Notes under the pieces: model-generated
What the model was told of the DNA's origin: nothing
What the model saw: the letters and a program-made list of their open reading frames with translations, nothing else
Databases searched by the model: none
Shown here: in pieces, positions 34,893 through 56,100 of the stretch
Position numbering within the stretch: position 1 is the first letter of the stretch
How the letters are laid out: each line of letters begins with the position of its first letter
DNA from: Luidia sarsii
Taxonomy: Eukaryota; Echinodermata; Asteroidea; Paxillosida; Luidiidae
Length of the DNA stretch: 64,000 nucleotides
Direction of reading: 5' to 3'
Assembly (NCBI GenBank): GCA_949987565.1
Contig: OX465111.1
Location: forward strand, 2,695,459-2,759,458
Program-made: the position numbers and the translations under genes

Positions 34893-35045
34893 AGGGCCGT
34901 TCCCACTATGAAAATAATCTGGATTTGAATATCGTTTCACTGATAATCGCATTTAATTTACCCACGCAAAAAAAGTGGAGTTTGAATCGTGATTCAAATC
35001 ACGATCCAAATAATCACGTTTATTTGGTGTAGTGGAAACGGCTCT
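34893..35045. mobile_element. Short MITE with GGGCCGTTCCCACTA ends
   Basis: The left end gggccgttcccactatgaaa is matched by the inverted right end tagtggaaacggctc. Inside are complementary gattcaaatc/gatttgaat words. A three-base direct repeat (gta or tag) flanks it, compatible with a PIF/Harbinger-type target site. Confidence 0.75.
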
Positions 35046-35119
35046 AGTAATACTTTCTAGTGCAAGGGGGTTAGGGTTCATAGTTTAAACTCCACTGTCT
35101 GACCCGGCCTCTCTGACTT

Positions 35120-35195
35120 TGCCTTAGGACTGGATTGCTCAAGTGGTAGAGGCACTGGTGCACCAAGGTTCAAGTTCTGGTCCAGTCCAATTCTC
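35120..35195 (+). repeat. tRNA-like repeat fragment
   Basis: An A-box-like stretch ttgctcaagtggtagaggc is followed by a B-box-like ggttcaagttc, then ctggtccagtccaa as in the other tRNA-like copies. It lacks the folds of a functional tRNA, so it is called a SINE-type relic. Confidence 0.5.
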
Positions 35196-36498
35196 TGTGA
35201 CCTGCTCATCAGTTGGATAACGCTTCAAGTCGAGTGTGCATTGCATTGACACCGTGTGGAAACATCTCTTTTGTGAGTATGTGTATCTGTGTGAAGAGAA
35301 AAAGTGAACTCATCAGCATTGTAATGATGTAGTGACACTGTGACAGGTATACTTTTGCTGGGGAGATTGGCTGGCTGGGCCACCTTAGGTCACATTTGAA
35401 GGCGGCCGGCCCCGAGGACATCTTTAGTGCCTCAAGGCCGTCTTCAGTGGCCGGATGCATTCATCTGAATTGCTTGTTAAGCTGTGCTTAGCCAGTGAAT
35501 GCCATAGATCTGCTTAAGGCTGCCAAATTTGCTCAAGCACGAAAAGCCCTTGTTCAGAGAATCAGGTCACCAACAAATGGTCCCACTTGTCGAAAGTTTA
35601 TATATATGCTAAGCCCTTGGGATATTTGAATACATGTACAAGTCAAACCCAATATAGCATCATGTGAAATACATGTGTGTAGGGTTGGCTATCTTGCTTT
35701 ATCCTACACGTAGGAAGGGTTTTCTTATGCGTCAAAGTTTCCCTGCTTTGGCATAATCAGATTCAGATAAATATTTCTTTCATACTTCTTAATTAAAAAG
35801 GTACACACTGTACATGTACCATGACCAAAACAATTCAAAGTCATAACAAAGACCATGAAAGTATAGCTGATATACATGTAACTGACATTAGCAAAGTTAA
35901 TTGTACATGAACCTTAAGTAGGGCATACATGTAGTATGAGACTATGATACTGTCTATAGTTGTTTGTCCAAGATGGTGCTGCCTTGCAGTTGAACTGCAA
36001 AATTGCATTGAAAAGCTGTGCTACATTCAGGCTTGTGAGCTCATATCAATCTAGTCACATACCCAGGCCAGCCCCATTGTTTTTGTCAGCCTCTGGTGCT
36101 CTGCCTCAGCTGATGCCAGGGCATGCTGGCCTTGCTGGGTACACACTGCACAGGCTCAATGACAAACATACTGCCAGATGACCTTTGGTCGCACAGATAA
36201 TTACTAATGACAGTCCCACATACATGTACTGCTGGGCTGATACCCATGAAAACATAGTCGGATGAGTGAAGATTCATCCTTCCATAGGCAAACAGTGTTC
36301 CTAGGTTTGTCCTGCGTTATCAGAGGTAGCATTGAATGTGCTATCTAGTGATAATGGGATGTGTATCTTTGCTATCAGTAGGGACCTTGTTATGTGTTTG
36401 TACATGTACTGTGGCTGATAGCTGTTTGGATTTGACTGGTTTCCTTGCCGTTGGACCCAGGCAGGGAGTGGGAAGGTACGTGCTCTTCACTCGAGACG

Positions 36499-45330
<8,832 letters not shown>

Positions 45331-46234
45331 CCAACTTACAGAAACCTGCAGTAAACGCTGTGCCTTAGCCACCAAAGAAACAGACCCCACCGTAAGCGGT
45401 GTGTCACATGTGTGATCTTTGTATGGCATTCGGGACCCTAGGCACAGTGTAATCATCTTGACTTGATGCAACTATATAGTGTAGGGGGAATGATCTGGTA
45501 CCCCCTTTTCTATGATACGTATATTGGTATGGCTTATCATAGGGGAGACTGGGAGGCTGACAAGGATGATCACACCTTGCATATCAGTGAATATTTGAGG
45601 CTTTACATGTACATGTACTTGGGAAAATGTGGTTTATAATGTCTATATGTTCATGTAGAACAATCCCAAAATAGTAATAATAAGTGGGTGAGAAATTTAT
45701 GTTTATGAGCAATATCTTTGAAATAATTGGTTATATACTTTGATAAGAATATCATGAATGCTGCAGATTCAATAATGTTGCAAAGTAAGTTGACTACATT
45801 CAACTGTATTTGGTTTTAATTGTAAAAATTTGATTGTTATTTTTTTCTTTGTGGGGAACCAACTCATTACTGAAGATCTTTTATGAGCGGCAATAGTTAG
45901 AACGTGAATGGATCATGGATTTTAGAAAGATTTTAGTTCGTCAGGCACAAGCACTTGCAAAAAAATGGCCTTTGTCAAACAATGGCTATTGTCAATTAAT
46001 CAATCAATGAAGGTTGTCTACATAAAATTGGGCGGTCTGTTGAGTGTTGTGGATAAAGGTTTTCTTCCGCCATTTTAAAGTGTAGGTATTAAACTAAAAT
46101 CTTTTCAAGATTCGTCCTACCTGGTGCGCTGTGATGCAGTTCATGCTCGCTGCTCTGCCCTAATGCTCATTCAGACTCAAAAAAGAAGAAAACGCAGCAA
46201 GCAGCTCAGGCGGGATTCGATCCCACAACTTTTT

Positions 46235-46442
46235 ATTTCTTGGGAAAATGTAAAGGCTTAAGGCTTTGCATGGTGGGTGAAACAATATAGGAGGGTCTGC
46301 GGTAACACCATGTGTAAGTTCTCTATAACTCAAAGAAGAGGTATGGTTCTGAAAAGTTATCACTCGGGTTCTTTTCAGAACCATACCTCTTCCCAAAGAG
46401 ACCTTAAACTGTACATGGTGTCACCACACCTCTTATATTGGG
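46235..46442. repeat. Inverted pair of the dispersed repeat, forming a hairpin
   Basis: Left arm aagaagaggtatggttctga meets right arm tcagaaccatacctcttccc across ttatcactcgggtt. The outer parts (caatataggagggtctgcgg and cctcttatattgg) also pair. Confidence 0.8.
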
Positions 46443-47116
46443 CAAATGTCTTTCACGTACACAGTACACACAAAACACACTTGACCACTTAGCTGAACAA
46501 AGTTAATGGAATGGATGCAAATGAGTCCCAGATTTGGGAAGCTTTCCTTTCTTTCTGTTTTCCTTCAAGAAGTAAAGTACTAATGCAGATACATGCACTA
46601 TGCAATGCATTGGTGAGCATGACTCCTCTGTACAGGAGTTGAATTTACAACTCTGATTTGTGTCTCAAACTGGTACTATGGTAGAGGACCTGTCATTAAT
46701 TTTGTTTGGATCCTTTCTCGAAGGTCCAGTATTATTAACTCTAATAATCTATACTATTTTTATTTGAATTTTGATTATGTATGTTGCACAAAGCAATGGT
46801 CAAGGGTTCTCGTGACTAAAAGTTTCAGTGGATGAACCAAAGAAAGTCCGTATGTCTTCCTAATCGTCTCTTTCCCCAATCTGTTCTCGCGTGTATGTGG
46901 TTTCCAAAATGGAGTCACTAATCCCAACTGGTTTAGTAAAGATGTGCTCAAAGTCAAAGGTGTGATACAGTGAAAGTAGAAGGAATCACCCCCCCCCACC
47001 AAAAAAAAAAGAAGAAGAAGAATTAACGACAATACTCACCATGTGTTGACCCTTACAGTCCATTACTGTTTAGCACAAAATGTAAGCCAACTCCGTGTGT
47101 CTGCTGGTGGATATTG

Positions 47117-47584
47117 GAGAGGTTTCGCAAGCGATCGAGCGGACACGCAGAGTGGAAATCGAATGGATACGTCATCATTTATGACGTCATACGCTTCTTG
47201 CTATCCGCTAAAATGTGCGGACGACACGGATATCTCGCTCGCTACATGTACGGAACACTTATGAAAATTCGAATTTCTAGTAAACCGTCTTTACTTTCTT
47301 GTCAATATGGACGATGTTCAGAAATTAGTAATAATCGCTGAATATGTATGTGATTTTTTTATATGAGTTTTAAAGACTTTGAAATACGTACAGATTAGTC
47401 TCAAAGAAGGGTATAAAAACGTGGGTGCATAGTGTCGGAACTAGACTTCATTTTAGACTCAGCGCGCGTTGGGATTGCGAACAGCGCTGGCAATACGCCG
47501 GTATTGCGAAACTGCGGAATGGTATCTAGTTGCTGCGGATAGCTAGACGTATGCGTACGCGCATCCGTTCGCGTGCGAAACCTC
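47117..47584. mobile_element. DNA-transposon-like element with GAGGTTTCGCA ends
   Basis: The left end gagaggtttcgcaagcgatc mirrors the right end gttcgcgtgcgaaacctc. The adjacent gatacgtc/gacgtatgc words also pair. There is no coding capacity. Confidence 0.7.
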
Positions 47585-47745
47585 ACTGATGTATTAGGCC
47601 ACGATCACCTGGTCTCGCAATCCACCTCAACGTTCTTATAGCCTTTTTTTTTTTAAATGCGACTCAGGCTCAGGCATTGTCCACGCCATCTTTTGTTGGC
47701 GTGGAGGAGAATGTAATTCCAGCTTTGCCCACTTGGAAAAAAGAC

Positions 47746-47789
47746 AAGCAGCTCGGGCGGGTTCGAATCCCGCCCGGGCTGCTTGTATT
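47746..47789. repeat. Near-perfect 18-bp hairpin built on a tRNA T-arm-like core
   Basis: acaagcagctcgggcggg is followed by a ttcgaat loop and then cccgcccgggctgcttgt. The core gcgggttcgaatcccgc matches a tRNA T-arm, but the stem extends well beyond and no cloverleaf is present. A decayed relative (gcagctcaggcgggattcga) lies near 46205. Confidence 0.7.
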
Positions 47790-48324
47790 TTTTTGTCAGC
47801 AAGCAAAGCACTGAGTACACATTGCTTAAGTGGTGCAAACCCATTAATAATTAATTACATGTGGATAAATCAAATTCTATAAATGAGCAAATTTTGGCAC
47901 TAAGGCAGCTCTGAAATTGGGCCCTGAAAATGTGGTGTTGCGGTTTGCTTACGAATACGACGACAGCTTTAATTCTTTACACCGTTGTAGCTGGTTACAA
48001 ATTAACCACTCGCTGCCCTTACTTTGAAATCAATCGAAAACGTCTCACATGTTTGGAGGAATACCCAGAGTGGTATAAGGAAACTGGGTTTATTAAAACA
48101 AAAGTATCGGGTTATAAACAAGGTTTCTGAGCAGTTAATGATAAAACACTCCTTTACTTTTTTTTAATGAACGTACAAAACACGTGATTCATAGCATAAT
48201 TATATCGTTGTATATACACAGGAAATCACAGAGGTTTTACGTTGGACGAAGATCGACCGCCTGTAGTTTTGTGCTGATCAGCTTTAATGAGGTTTGAAGG
48301 TCCACCAGGCAGGCTCGCAATTTA

Positions 48325-48460
48325 AAGGATTCGTGGTATCGCCATGAAGTGCTTGGTTTCTTTGTAAGCGAGTATGGGCTCTGAGAAAAGCTGGTAGCTC
48401 AACGTTCCGGGCATTGTGTGCGCGCGCTCTGCCCCATTGTCAAGGGGGACTGTTAGAAAG
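48325..48460 (+). repeat. Dispersed repeat copy
   Basis: It contains gagtatgggctctgagaaaa, gctggtagctcaacg and ctctgcccc, a diverged member of the family described at 43705. Confidence 0.7.
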
Positions 48461-49399
48461 CTTGACCACCATGAGCTGGCACCTCCGAATTCGGAGGGCA
48501 GGCGGTGTTGGTATGCGCCGGGACCTCCGAATCCGGGTACCAATATTGTCCAAGTCTTAAGCCACAAAACAGCACGCAGCACTGCAAACAATGTGCACAC
48601 AGACCTATGACTGTGCCAGGTTTAACTCGAGTGTACACATTGTGCACTGGTATATTGTTCCAGATTGTCAGTAAGCGAGTACCCGTGTCGCAGTCATGGG
48701 CTCTGCAAAGTAGCCCGGTGCGAATAGGCCACGCATGGTGCAGCTAGACAAAGCCACGCTAGCCTCACACTCAATCGGAATCAATCAGCCCAACGGCGTC
48801 ATAAAACGGCTTTAATAGGAGCCAAATTTGGCTTCGAATCTTTGGTTTAAAATACAAGAACAATACCAACACCACACGACGCTCAAGCAGATTTTCTGTG
48901 TGATACAGCCATGGCTTCTGAACTGTATTCTGCCACCTTGGCCTTATAAGAATGAAGTGAACACAACAATCAATGTTATAGCTTCTTTTTCCACGAAAAG
49001 GGGAACTGAGCACGAATGAAGCATCTTCCTTGTTTAACTGAATAGTTAGCCATGCTTCAATGTCGTATTTATTGCAGCGTAAATTGATTTGACCAGCTTG
49101 AGTAGCGTGGCCAGCTAAGCACCACATGAGCCCAGGGCTGGCGACCTGATTGGATTAAGCAACTTGTTGGATTGAGCAAGTTCTGCAAAAAATAAACAGA
49201 CCTCCAGACCCTTGACTTGGGACCTAACTTTAACCCCCCCCCCACCGCGAAAAAAACCCTCACTTGCTCAGCCTTAAAAAAAAACGTCTGCCAATGTGAA
49301 CTTACAATAATTATTAGTGAAGAATTATTATCGTCTGTGCATTTGACTTGCATAAAATTATGCCTGTAGTTTTCTTGGAGTGGCATTACAACCAGCAGC

Positions 49400-49935
49400 C
49401 CAAACGGTGACTGCCTTCCAAATGGCCACTAGCTCGCAAAGGGTCACTGGCTTCCCAAAGAGCCATTGGCTCTCCAAAGGGGCCCCCCTCCATGGACCCT
49501 TAAACGGTCACTGGCTCCCAAAGGGCCACTGGTTACCAAAGGGTCACTGCTCTCTTAAGGGCCACTGGCTCCTAAAGGGCCACTGGCTCCCAAAGGACAA
49601 CCGGCTTCCAAAGTCCAACTGTCTCTCCAAAGGGGTCACTCCATGGATCCTTAAATGGTTACTGGCTCCCCAAAAGGCCACTGGCTCCCAAAAGGACCAC
49701 TGGCTCCACGAAAGGCTACTGGCTCCCAAAAGGCCACTGGCTCCCCGAAAGGCCACTGGCTCCCAAAAGGACCACTGGCTCCACGAAAGGCTACTGGCTC
49801 CCAAAAGGCCACTGGCTCCCCGAAAGGCCACTGGCTCCCAAAAGGCCAGTGGCTCCCAAAAGGACCACTGGCTCCACGAAAGGCTACTGGCTCCCAAAAG
49901 GTCCAAAAGGACCAAAAAGCTCCAAAAAGGGCCCA
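49400..49935. repeat. 18-19-bp minisatellite (GCCACTGGCTCCCAAAAGG) beside the G-alpha stop codon
   Basis: Units of mostly 19 bp, with four-unit (about 76-bp) higher-order repeats, end about 55 bp beyond the G-alpha stop codon. They may therefore be transcribed in its 3' untranslated region. The readable frames on both strands are period artefacts. Confidence 0.9.
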
Positions 49936-49991
49936 CTGACTGAAATTCCCCAACAGTGGCCCACGGCGGCCCCGGTCGCCGGCTCGCCGCA

Positions 49992-50179
49992 TCAGAACAT
50001 GCCGACCGTCGCCAGGGACTTCTTCATGATGACGTCGGCCACGGCGTCGAAGACAAACTGGACGTTGGACTTGTCGATGGCCGTGGTGAAGTGGTGGTAG
50101 ATCTCCCGCTGACGAACCCGACTCAGACCCTTGAATACCATGCTGATGTACGTCCTGGCCGGCTTCGCTTTGTTCGGAC
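49992..50179 (-). CDS. G-alpha last exon (C-terminus)
   Basis: It encodes [20 protein letters not shown], then [15 protein letters not shown] and on to [10 protein letters not shown] with a TGA stop. Acceptor ttattttttcag. It contains the G5 motif and the receptor-contacting alpha-5 helix. Confidence 0.93.
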
Positions 50180-53100
50180 CTGAAAAAATAAATGACATTG
50201 CAAGGTTTGTATGGTGGAAATGCCAAGTAGTAAGTTTGCAGTGACACCATAATCTCCTATGAGAGTGAGTATGGTAAGATTGGAAAGTTTGCATGGTGGG
50301 AATACCAAAGAGGTTTGCGGTGATACCATGTACATCATCTCTTATAAGAATGAGTATAAATAAGAATTAAGGCTTTGCATGGTGGGTGAATCAATATAGG
50401 AAGGTTTGCGGTGACACCATGTATAAGGTCTCTTAAAGAAGAGGTGTGGTTCTGAAAATGAAAAGACCAGTATGCTCTGGCCGTCATCAGGAGAATGAGT
50501 ATGATAAGATTGGAACGTTTGCATAGTGGAAAACTAAGTAGGAGGTTTGCGGTGACACCATGTGCATCATATCTTAAGAGTATGATAAGATTGGAAGGTT
50601 TGCATGGTGGGAATATCGAGTACATCATCTCTTATGAGAAGGAGTATCATGCTATGAAAAGAGCTGGTAACTCAATGTTTCGGGTATAGTATGTACTCTG
50701 CCCGTAGTCAGGAGACTGTTTTTGTACTGTTTTTAGGAGTGGGTTTTTTTGTGACAACGACAAAATGCGATGTTCCATTTTGCAGACAATGAAAAAAAAT
50801 CACAATTTGCAGGAACGTCTTACCGGTGTAGGCCTTGAAGAATCGGGTCAGGGGGACCCGCTCGATCTTGGTCTCGAACAGGTCGCACTTGTTCAGGAAG
50901 AGAATCATGGCCGTCTTGGAGAACCACTTGGCATTGCAGATGGAATCGAAGAGCATCAGACTCTCCTGCATTCTCGACTGCAGGTGAAAAGAGAAGAACA
51001 GAGAAATACATGTAGCCGGGAAAAAAAACCACCCCGGGCTTCTCGTACAAGAAGCTATACTTGACACGACGCCTTTTCGGTGAAACACTAATTTTGGTGT
51101 CAGTGCTGTGGAGGCGGACGGAACTGACCCTCAGGGCCACTGGCCCCAAAAGGGCCACTAGCTTCCAAAGAGCCACTGGTTCCCAAAGAGCTACTGGTTC
51201 CCAAAGAGCTACTGGTTCCCAAAGAGTCACTGGTTCCCAAAGAACCACTGGTTCCCAAAGAGCCACTGGTTCCCAAAGAGCTACTGGTTCCCAAAGAGCT
51301 ACTGGTTCCCAAAGAGTCACTGTTTCCCAAAGAACCACTGGTTCCCAAAGAGCCCCTGGTTCCCAAAGAGTCACTGGTTCCCAAAGAACCACTGGTTCCC
51401 AAAGAGCCACTGGTTCCCAAAGAGTCACTGGTTCCCAAAGAGTCACTGGTTCCCAAAGAACCACTGGTTCCCAAAGAGCCACTGATTCCCAAAGAGCCAC
51501 AGGTTTCCAAAGAGTCAATGCTTCCCCCCAGGGCCACTGGCTTCCTAAACGGTTACTGGCTCCCCGAAAGGCCACTGGCTCCCAAAAGACATTCTCGCAC
51601 AAGAGGCCATACTTGACACGACGTCGTTTTGTTGAAGATGCCTGGTGTGTGCTTGGGTGTTCGGTTGGGTGTGGGTGCGGTGGAAGGAATAGGGTATGGT
51701 TGCGGCTGCTTCGGGGTGGCCTTGGGAGTGGATCGTGGGGAAGTGAGGTACCAGGACACGCCCTACCGTTTCCTGGTCCTCTCTCAGCACCTGGTCGTAC
51801 TCGCTGATGGCCACAGTGAAGAGAATGGCGGTCACGTCCTCGAAGCAGTGAATCCACTTCTTCCGCTCGCTTCGCTGGCCCCCGACATCCACAATCCTGC
51901 ACGGTGGATAGCGGAGGGGTGAGACCAGTGCAGACATTTCAAAGGTAGGGTACAACGGTCAACGAATAGCTTCTTTATAGTTTGTCAAATTCAATGAATA
52001 CATTAAATAACACACCTGCGTACGTTTCGGCTCAATACGTCAACCATGCCATGAGAAAAAAAGTGGGAACGTTTTTTTTAGACATAATGGACAGTATTTG
52101 TAAACGGAGCGATCGTTGAAAATTCAACAAATTTCCCTTGAGCGCTACTTTTCTACGGAATGTCTGATAACATTACAAACTTCTTCAAGAGCATTGAATT
52201 AAGTAGTTTCTGAAATTTGGAATGTCCGGAAATTGGGCACTTTGCAAATGGTGTACCCTCCCGTTAACGACGGTGAGGGTCACGTAATGCTAAATCAAGC
52301 GTTCTGATTGGTCGAGAGGCTCAAAATTCTTGGTACTACTGTCGATATTATTCATTTATTAATTCAAAGGGCAAAGGAAACGGCGTGAAATGCATATATA
52401 TAGATACGATTACTAATATATCTCGTATGTGTATAATAAAAGGCTATTGCGAATACTCAATCTAAATGCTAATTGACAGGTGTTGGTTTTGTGGGGGTGT
52501 TTATTTTCTCAAGAAAACTCCTTTAGATATCACACACAAATAGGCCTTTCTTTATAATTAAGCAAATTGTATGACGATCTGAAAGCGAGGCTATGGGCGC
52601 TAGATTTCCAAGATTACCTGTTGTTCCTCGCAGCTTTTAGATCTTTTCTTGACATATTCTTGAACAAAACGTTATTCCCGAACCGAATGTTATCTTAGAA
52701 ACAACGGTAAGGTCCCTTTAATTTACCACCATCTTTGTAAATATTTGAATCCTATCTTCAGAGATTTAATTAAATCGATATTATCATCTGATGATTACTT
52801 GAATTCCGTGTCATATTTAAACTTAAATTTCATCGTTTCGCGTTTCATTTGGTTAATTTACCTTTTTATTATTCTGATGTACTGTACAAAAATGTTGCAA
52901 ACTGCTTACTGACTAAAATTACCAAAATATTTTGAGACTTTTATCATTCTATTAACATAGAATCTTCAGGGAGAATGTATTGTACCAGACATGTCTTGCT
53001 TCTTACGGGCACCCCGAATACATTTGCTTTAGTAGACTAATTTGTATGATTATGCCATGTAGATTTTGATATTGGAATTGATATTCAAATAACGTCAAGT

Positions 53101-56100
53101 CAAGTCAAGAGGTGTTTTGCTTCAATAGACGACCAGTGTATACGGCCATTGTCTCACTTGTCCTCAAAACGAAACACCTCGCTTCCCCGTTCGCCTGGCT
53201 GTTTCCGTCCCTCATTTCCTATTCAGACAACTGCCTGAATATGATATAATGCGTGTGTCAATACAGTCTGAGCAGTAGCACCGTCTTCCTGTCTCTCACC
53301 CTCCCTCGACCCATCATCCTCAATATCTCTGACTCTCAGTCCCCCATTTCATGACCCCTCTCCCTCTCCCTCTCGCTCCCCCGCTCTCTCCTCCACCGTG
53401 CGCTCCGGTGCTTTCAGGGTGTCTGACAGGTGTGGAGGCACGCTTAAGGCAAGGAATCATACATGGCACTAATGAAGCTATAGGTTGGCCCGAATATCGT
53501 CACGGTCGCCATGGAGATGTCATTACGAGGTGGCTTCATGTTAGCTGGGAAAACATTCATCCCGGTGAGATTCGGTGAAACCCCCCACTAAGAAAAACAA
53601 GTTTAGAGCGGATGCGGAGGGGGGGGGGGGGGGGGTTGGCCATTTCATTTCTCTAATGCCTGCTCTCCAAACTCTCCTGTCTGTGGGGGTCCATGTGGAC
53701 ATTGTGCCAGATGTTTTGGCATCTTCTTCTACGGTTTCCCCTCCATGTTTGTCTGGGTCTCCCACGAGGCCTTCTTCCAGGGACCAGACAGTTTAAAGCT
53801 CTCTGGAGCCAGTGTGTATAGTCTTGCTCTTAGCAAGATTTCCATGTTATCTAAGCCTGCTAATTCGTATAATCTCTGCCACTCCCATCAGGCCCACTGA
53901 CTGACTGAAGGAGGACTTCATTCCTTATTCTTTCATGTAGCGATGTCCTGCACATCCACCCCACCATCCTCATCTCAGCCCTTTGCGAGCGCTGTTTCGC
54001 CGCCGTATGTCATGCTATCAAGAAATGAATATGTCTGTAGGGGCCTTCGAAGAAGCACCGAGGCCAAGACTTATATCTTCCATACAATTCGCGGCTTCCT
54101 TCTCCATTCCATATTAAGCGGCTGTGCGAAATTGTCCTCTGGATCAGCGCCGGGCAACGCGCTCAGAAAGCGGCGCGACGTGACGGCGGTCAAGAGAGGA
54201 TCGAGCCACGGGAAATCACGGTCTAGTGGAGTCTAATCACGCCATTGCAGGCAAGAATGTGTTGTATTGAACCGCACCACAGCAGCGTCGGGGAGCCTAT
54301 TCTGCAAGCCAGATGTCGCCGGCGCAGAGGTCGTCCTTATACCATCACCCTCAAATCTCCCATCGAGCTGGAGCCTAGCCTTGTCCAAGGCCGTCTCTCC
54401 GGTACAGTACGGCTCCGGGCCAAACGCATGCAAACCACGGCACAGCGGCACTAAATACCACGCCGGGTGCAAGCTGTACACGGCTCGCAGACCGCCATAC
54501 CACACACGATAGCCTGTGTGCGTACAAGTGTATACGAGCCTATACGCAGCTGTCCTGGCCGCCCTCGAGTACCGGGGGTAGCAAGACCAAGACAAGACGC
54601 GCACACGACATAATTATGCACGCTGGTTACGGGCGGGGTATGGTAAGCTATGAGCGGATCAATGGGGCTGCATTTCGCAACGATGTTGCGCAAAGCATCA
54701 TACTACAGTGTACTTTAAATCGGTGATTAACGTCTTGGTCAAGGCTGACTGAGCCTTGACTATGTGGCCCTTCACTTTCCAGGGCGATGCAGGACAAGGA
54801 ATGCTGGACAAAACCCATCATGTCACCACGGTCTACGTGAATGATTGAATGAAAATGAATGAAGCTGACGACACAGCAAAATCTTACAAACAACCCGTTG
54901 GCAGTTGCCTCATACGGGACCTGTGTCGAGTTGAAATCCGATATGCAGCCACCTGCACGCTTCGCAAATTGCATCACCCTGATTAAATTATGTACAGGGA
55001 GACCCTGTACAGATTCGAGTCTGTAAACTAGACTCGACGCCGAGACAGAACAAAATAATTTATCATCAGAGATCGAGAGATCCCCCCTCCGGAAAATTAC
55101 ACTGGGACGTATAGAGTGATCGGTGTTTCGTGACAACTAATATAAGGCTGTATACTATATACCCTCTCGTCTGCCTGAGAAACCAAGGGGGAACCAAGGG
55201 GGTCTGAGGTCTAGATCCCACTTTACCTGAAGTTGAGCCCGCGGAATTCGATGCGGGTCTCGATAACCCCCGTGGTCTGCAGACGGGACCTGACTATATC
55301 CTCCTCCGTCGGAATCCAGTCTTCCTCGGCTATACGGTGAATGCTCTCGATGAAACTGCCAAAAAAATATATATAGGGGAGATCGCTTCAGTCAAACACA
55401 AACCATTGTCACTCAGTCAATTCCCTTTTGGCAGAGACGAATTCTGCAAAAGCGCCTTCCCTTGACGACGCTCCGAGAACATGAGTCATTTCACACCAGC
55501 GGTTTAGCGGGAATGGTTCGTCCATTTCTGTTTGATAGATAAAACGTGATGTTTGCGTCGAGGAGAATGTAATTCAATCAGGGTTTGTCCTTTCTCGACG
55601 TAATAGCCTAAGCTCCGAGGTCGTATGGTATGGCAGATTCGAATATTGTATAGCGGCGGGTACCGCGTTGCATCATAGATATAACATGATGTTTGCGTCG
55701 AGGAGAATGTAATTTTAATGAGGTTTTGCCCTGCTCGACGTACTTTGCACTCTGTGCTTATCACGTCGAGCAGAGCATTGAATTGCGTTTCTGAAGTTAA
55801 TACAAAAACTGTTGCAAACTGCTCACTGACTAAAATGACCTGCAATACATAAACCTCAAAAGTTCGAGGGCCTGACGATTCGATCCTGTATAGCAGACCT
55901 TTCTCTTTGCCTTTGAGAAAGGTCCTGCGATGATCAAAACGTCAGGCCCTGTAACTTTTGAGAATTACGTTTCTGTTTGTCTTGGTGATCCGAACAATAA
56001 CTGTGTCTCCAGTCTAACTCCAGTCTAATGGACTTTTCCCATGAAATATGCAAATTGGACCTTATGCATGCGCTTTACTAAATTGGTTGGCCGACGAGTG

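Larger units (their letters stand above)
29971..36498. other. Spacer between divergent genes
   Basis: This separates the minus-strand PHYHD1-like gene from the plus-strand amine oxidase-like gene. It should contain both promoters, but no TATA or initiator could be assigned. Most of its recognisable content is mobile or tandem repeat, listed separately. No exon with a known family motif was seen. Confidence 0.6.
45331..49991. other. Tail-to-tail spacer between amine oxidase-like and G-alpha genes
   Basis: This should contain both 3' untranslated regions. A minus-strand AATAAA at 49068-49073 could serve the G-alpha gene, which is a weak guess. No clear signal was found for the plus-strand gene. 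Repeats are listed separately. Short frames carry no recognised domains. Confidence 0.5.

Noticed and set aside
49380..51955. Frames with ATGSQ, HWLPKG or WEPVAL repeats, up to 360 residues
   Set aside because: Minisatellite translations. The real exons here (50824-50977 and 51767-51896) are in other frames with conserved G-alpha motifs.
53943..55136. Open frames of 80-162 residues in the large G-alpha intron
   Set aside because: No family motif, no splice-consistent context, and frames of this length are expected by chance in GC-moderate intronic DNA.
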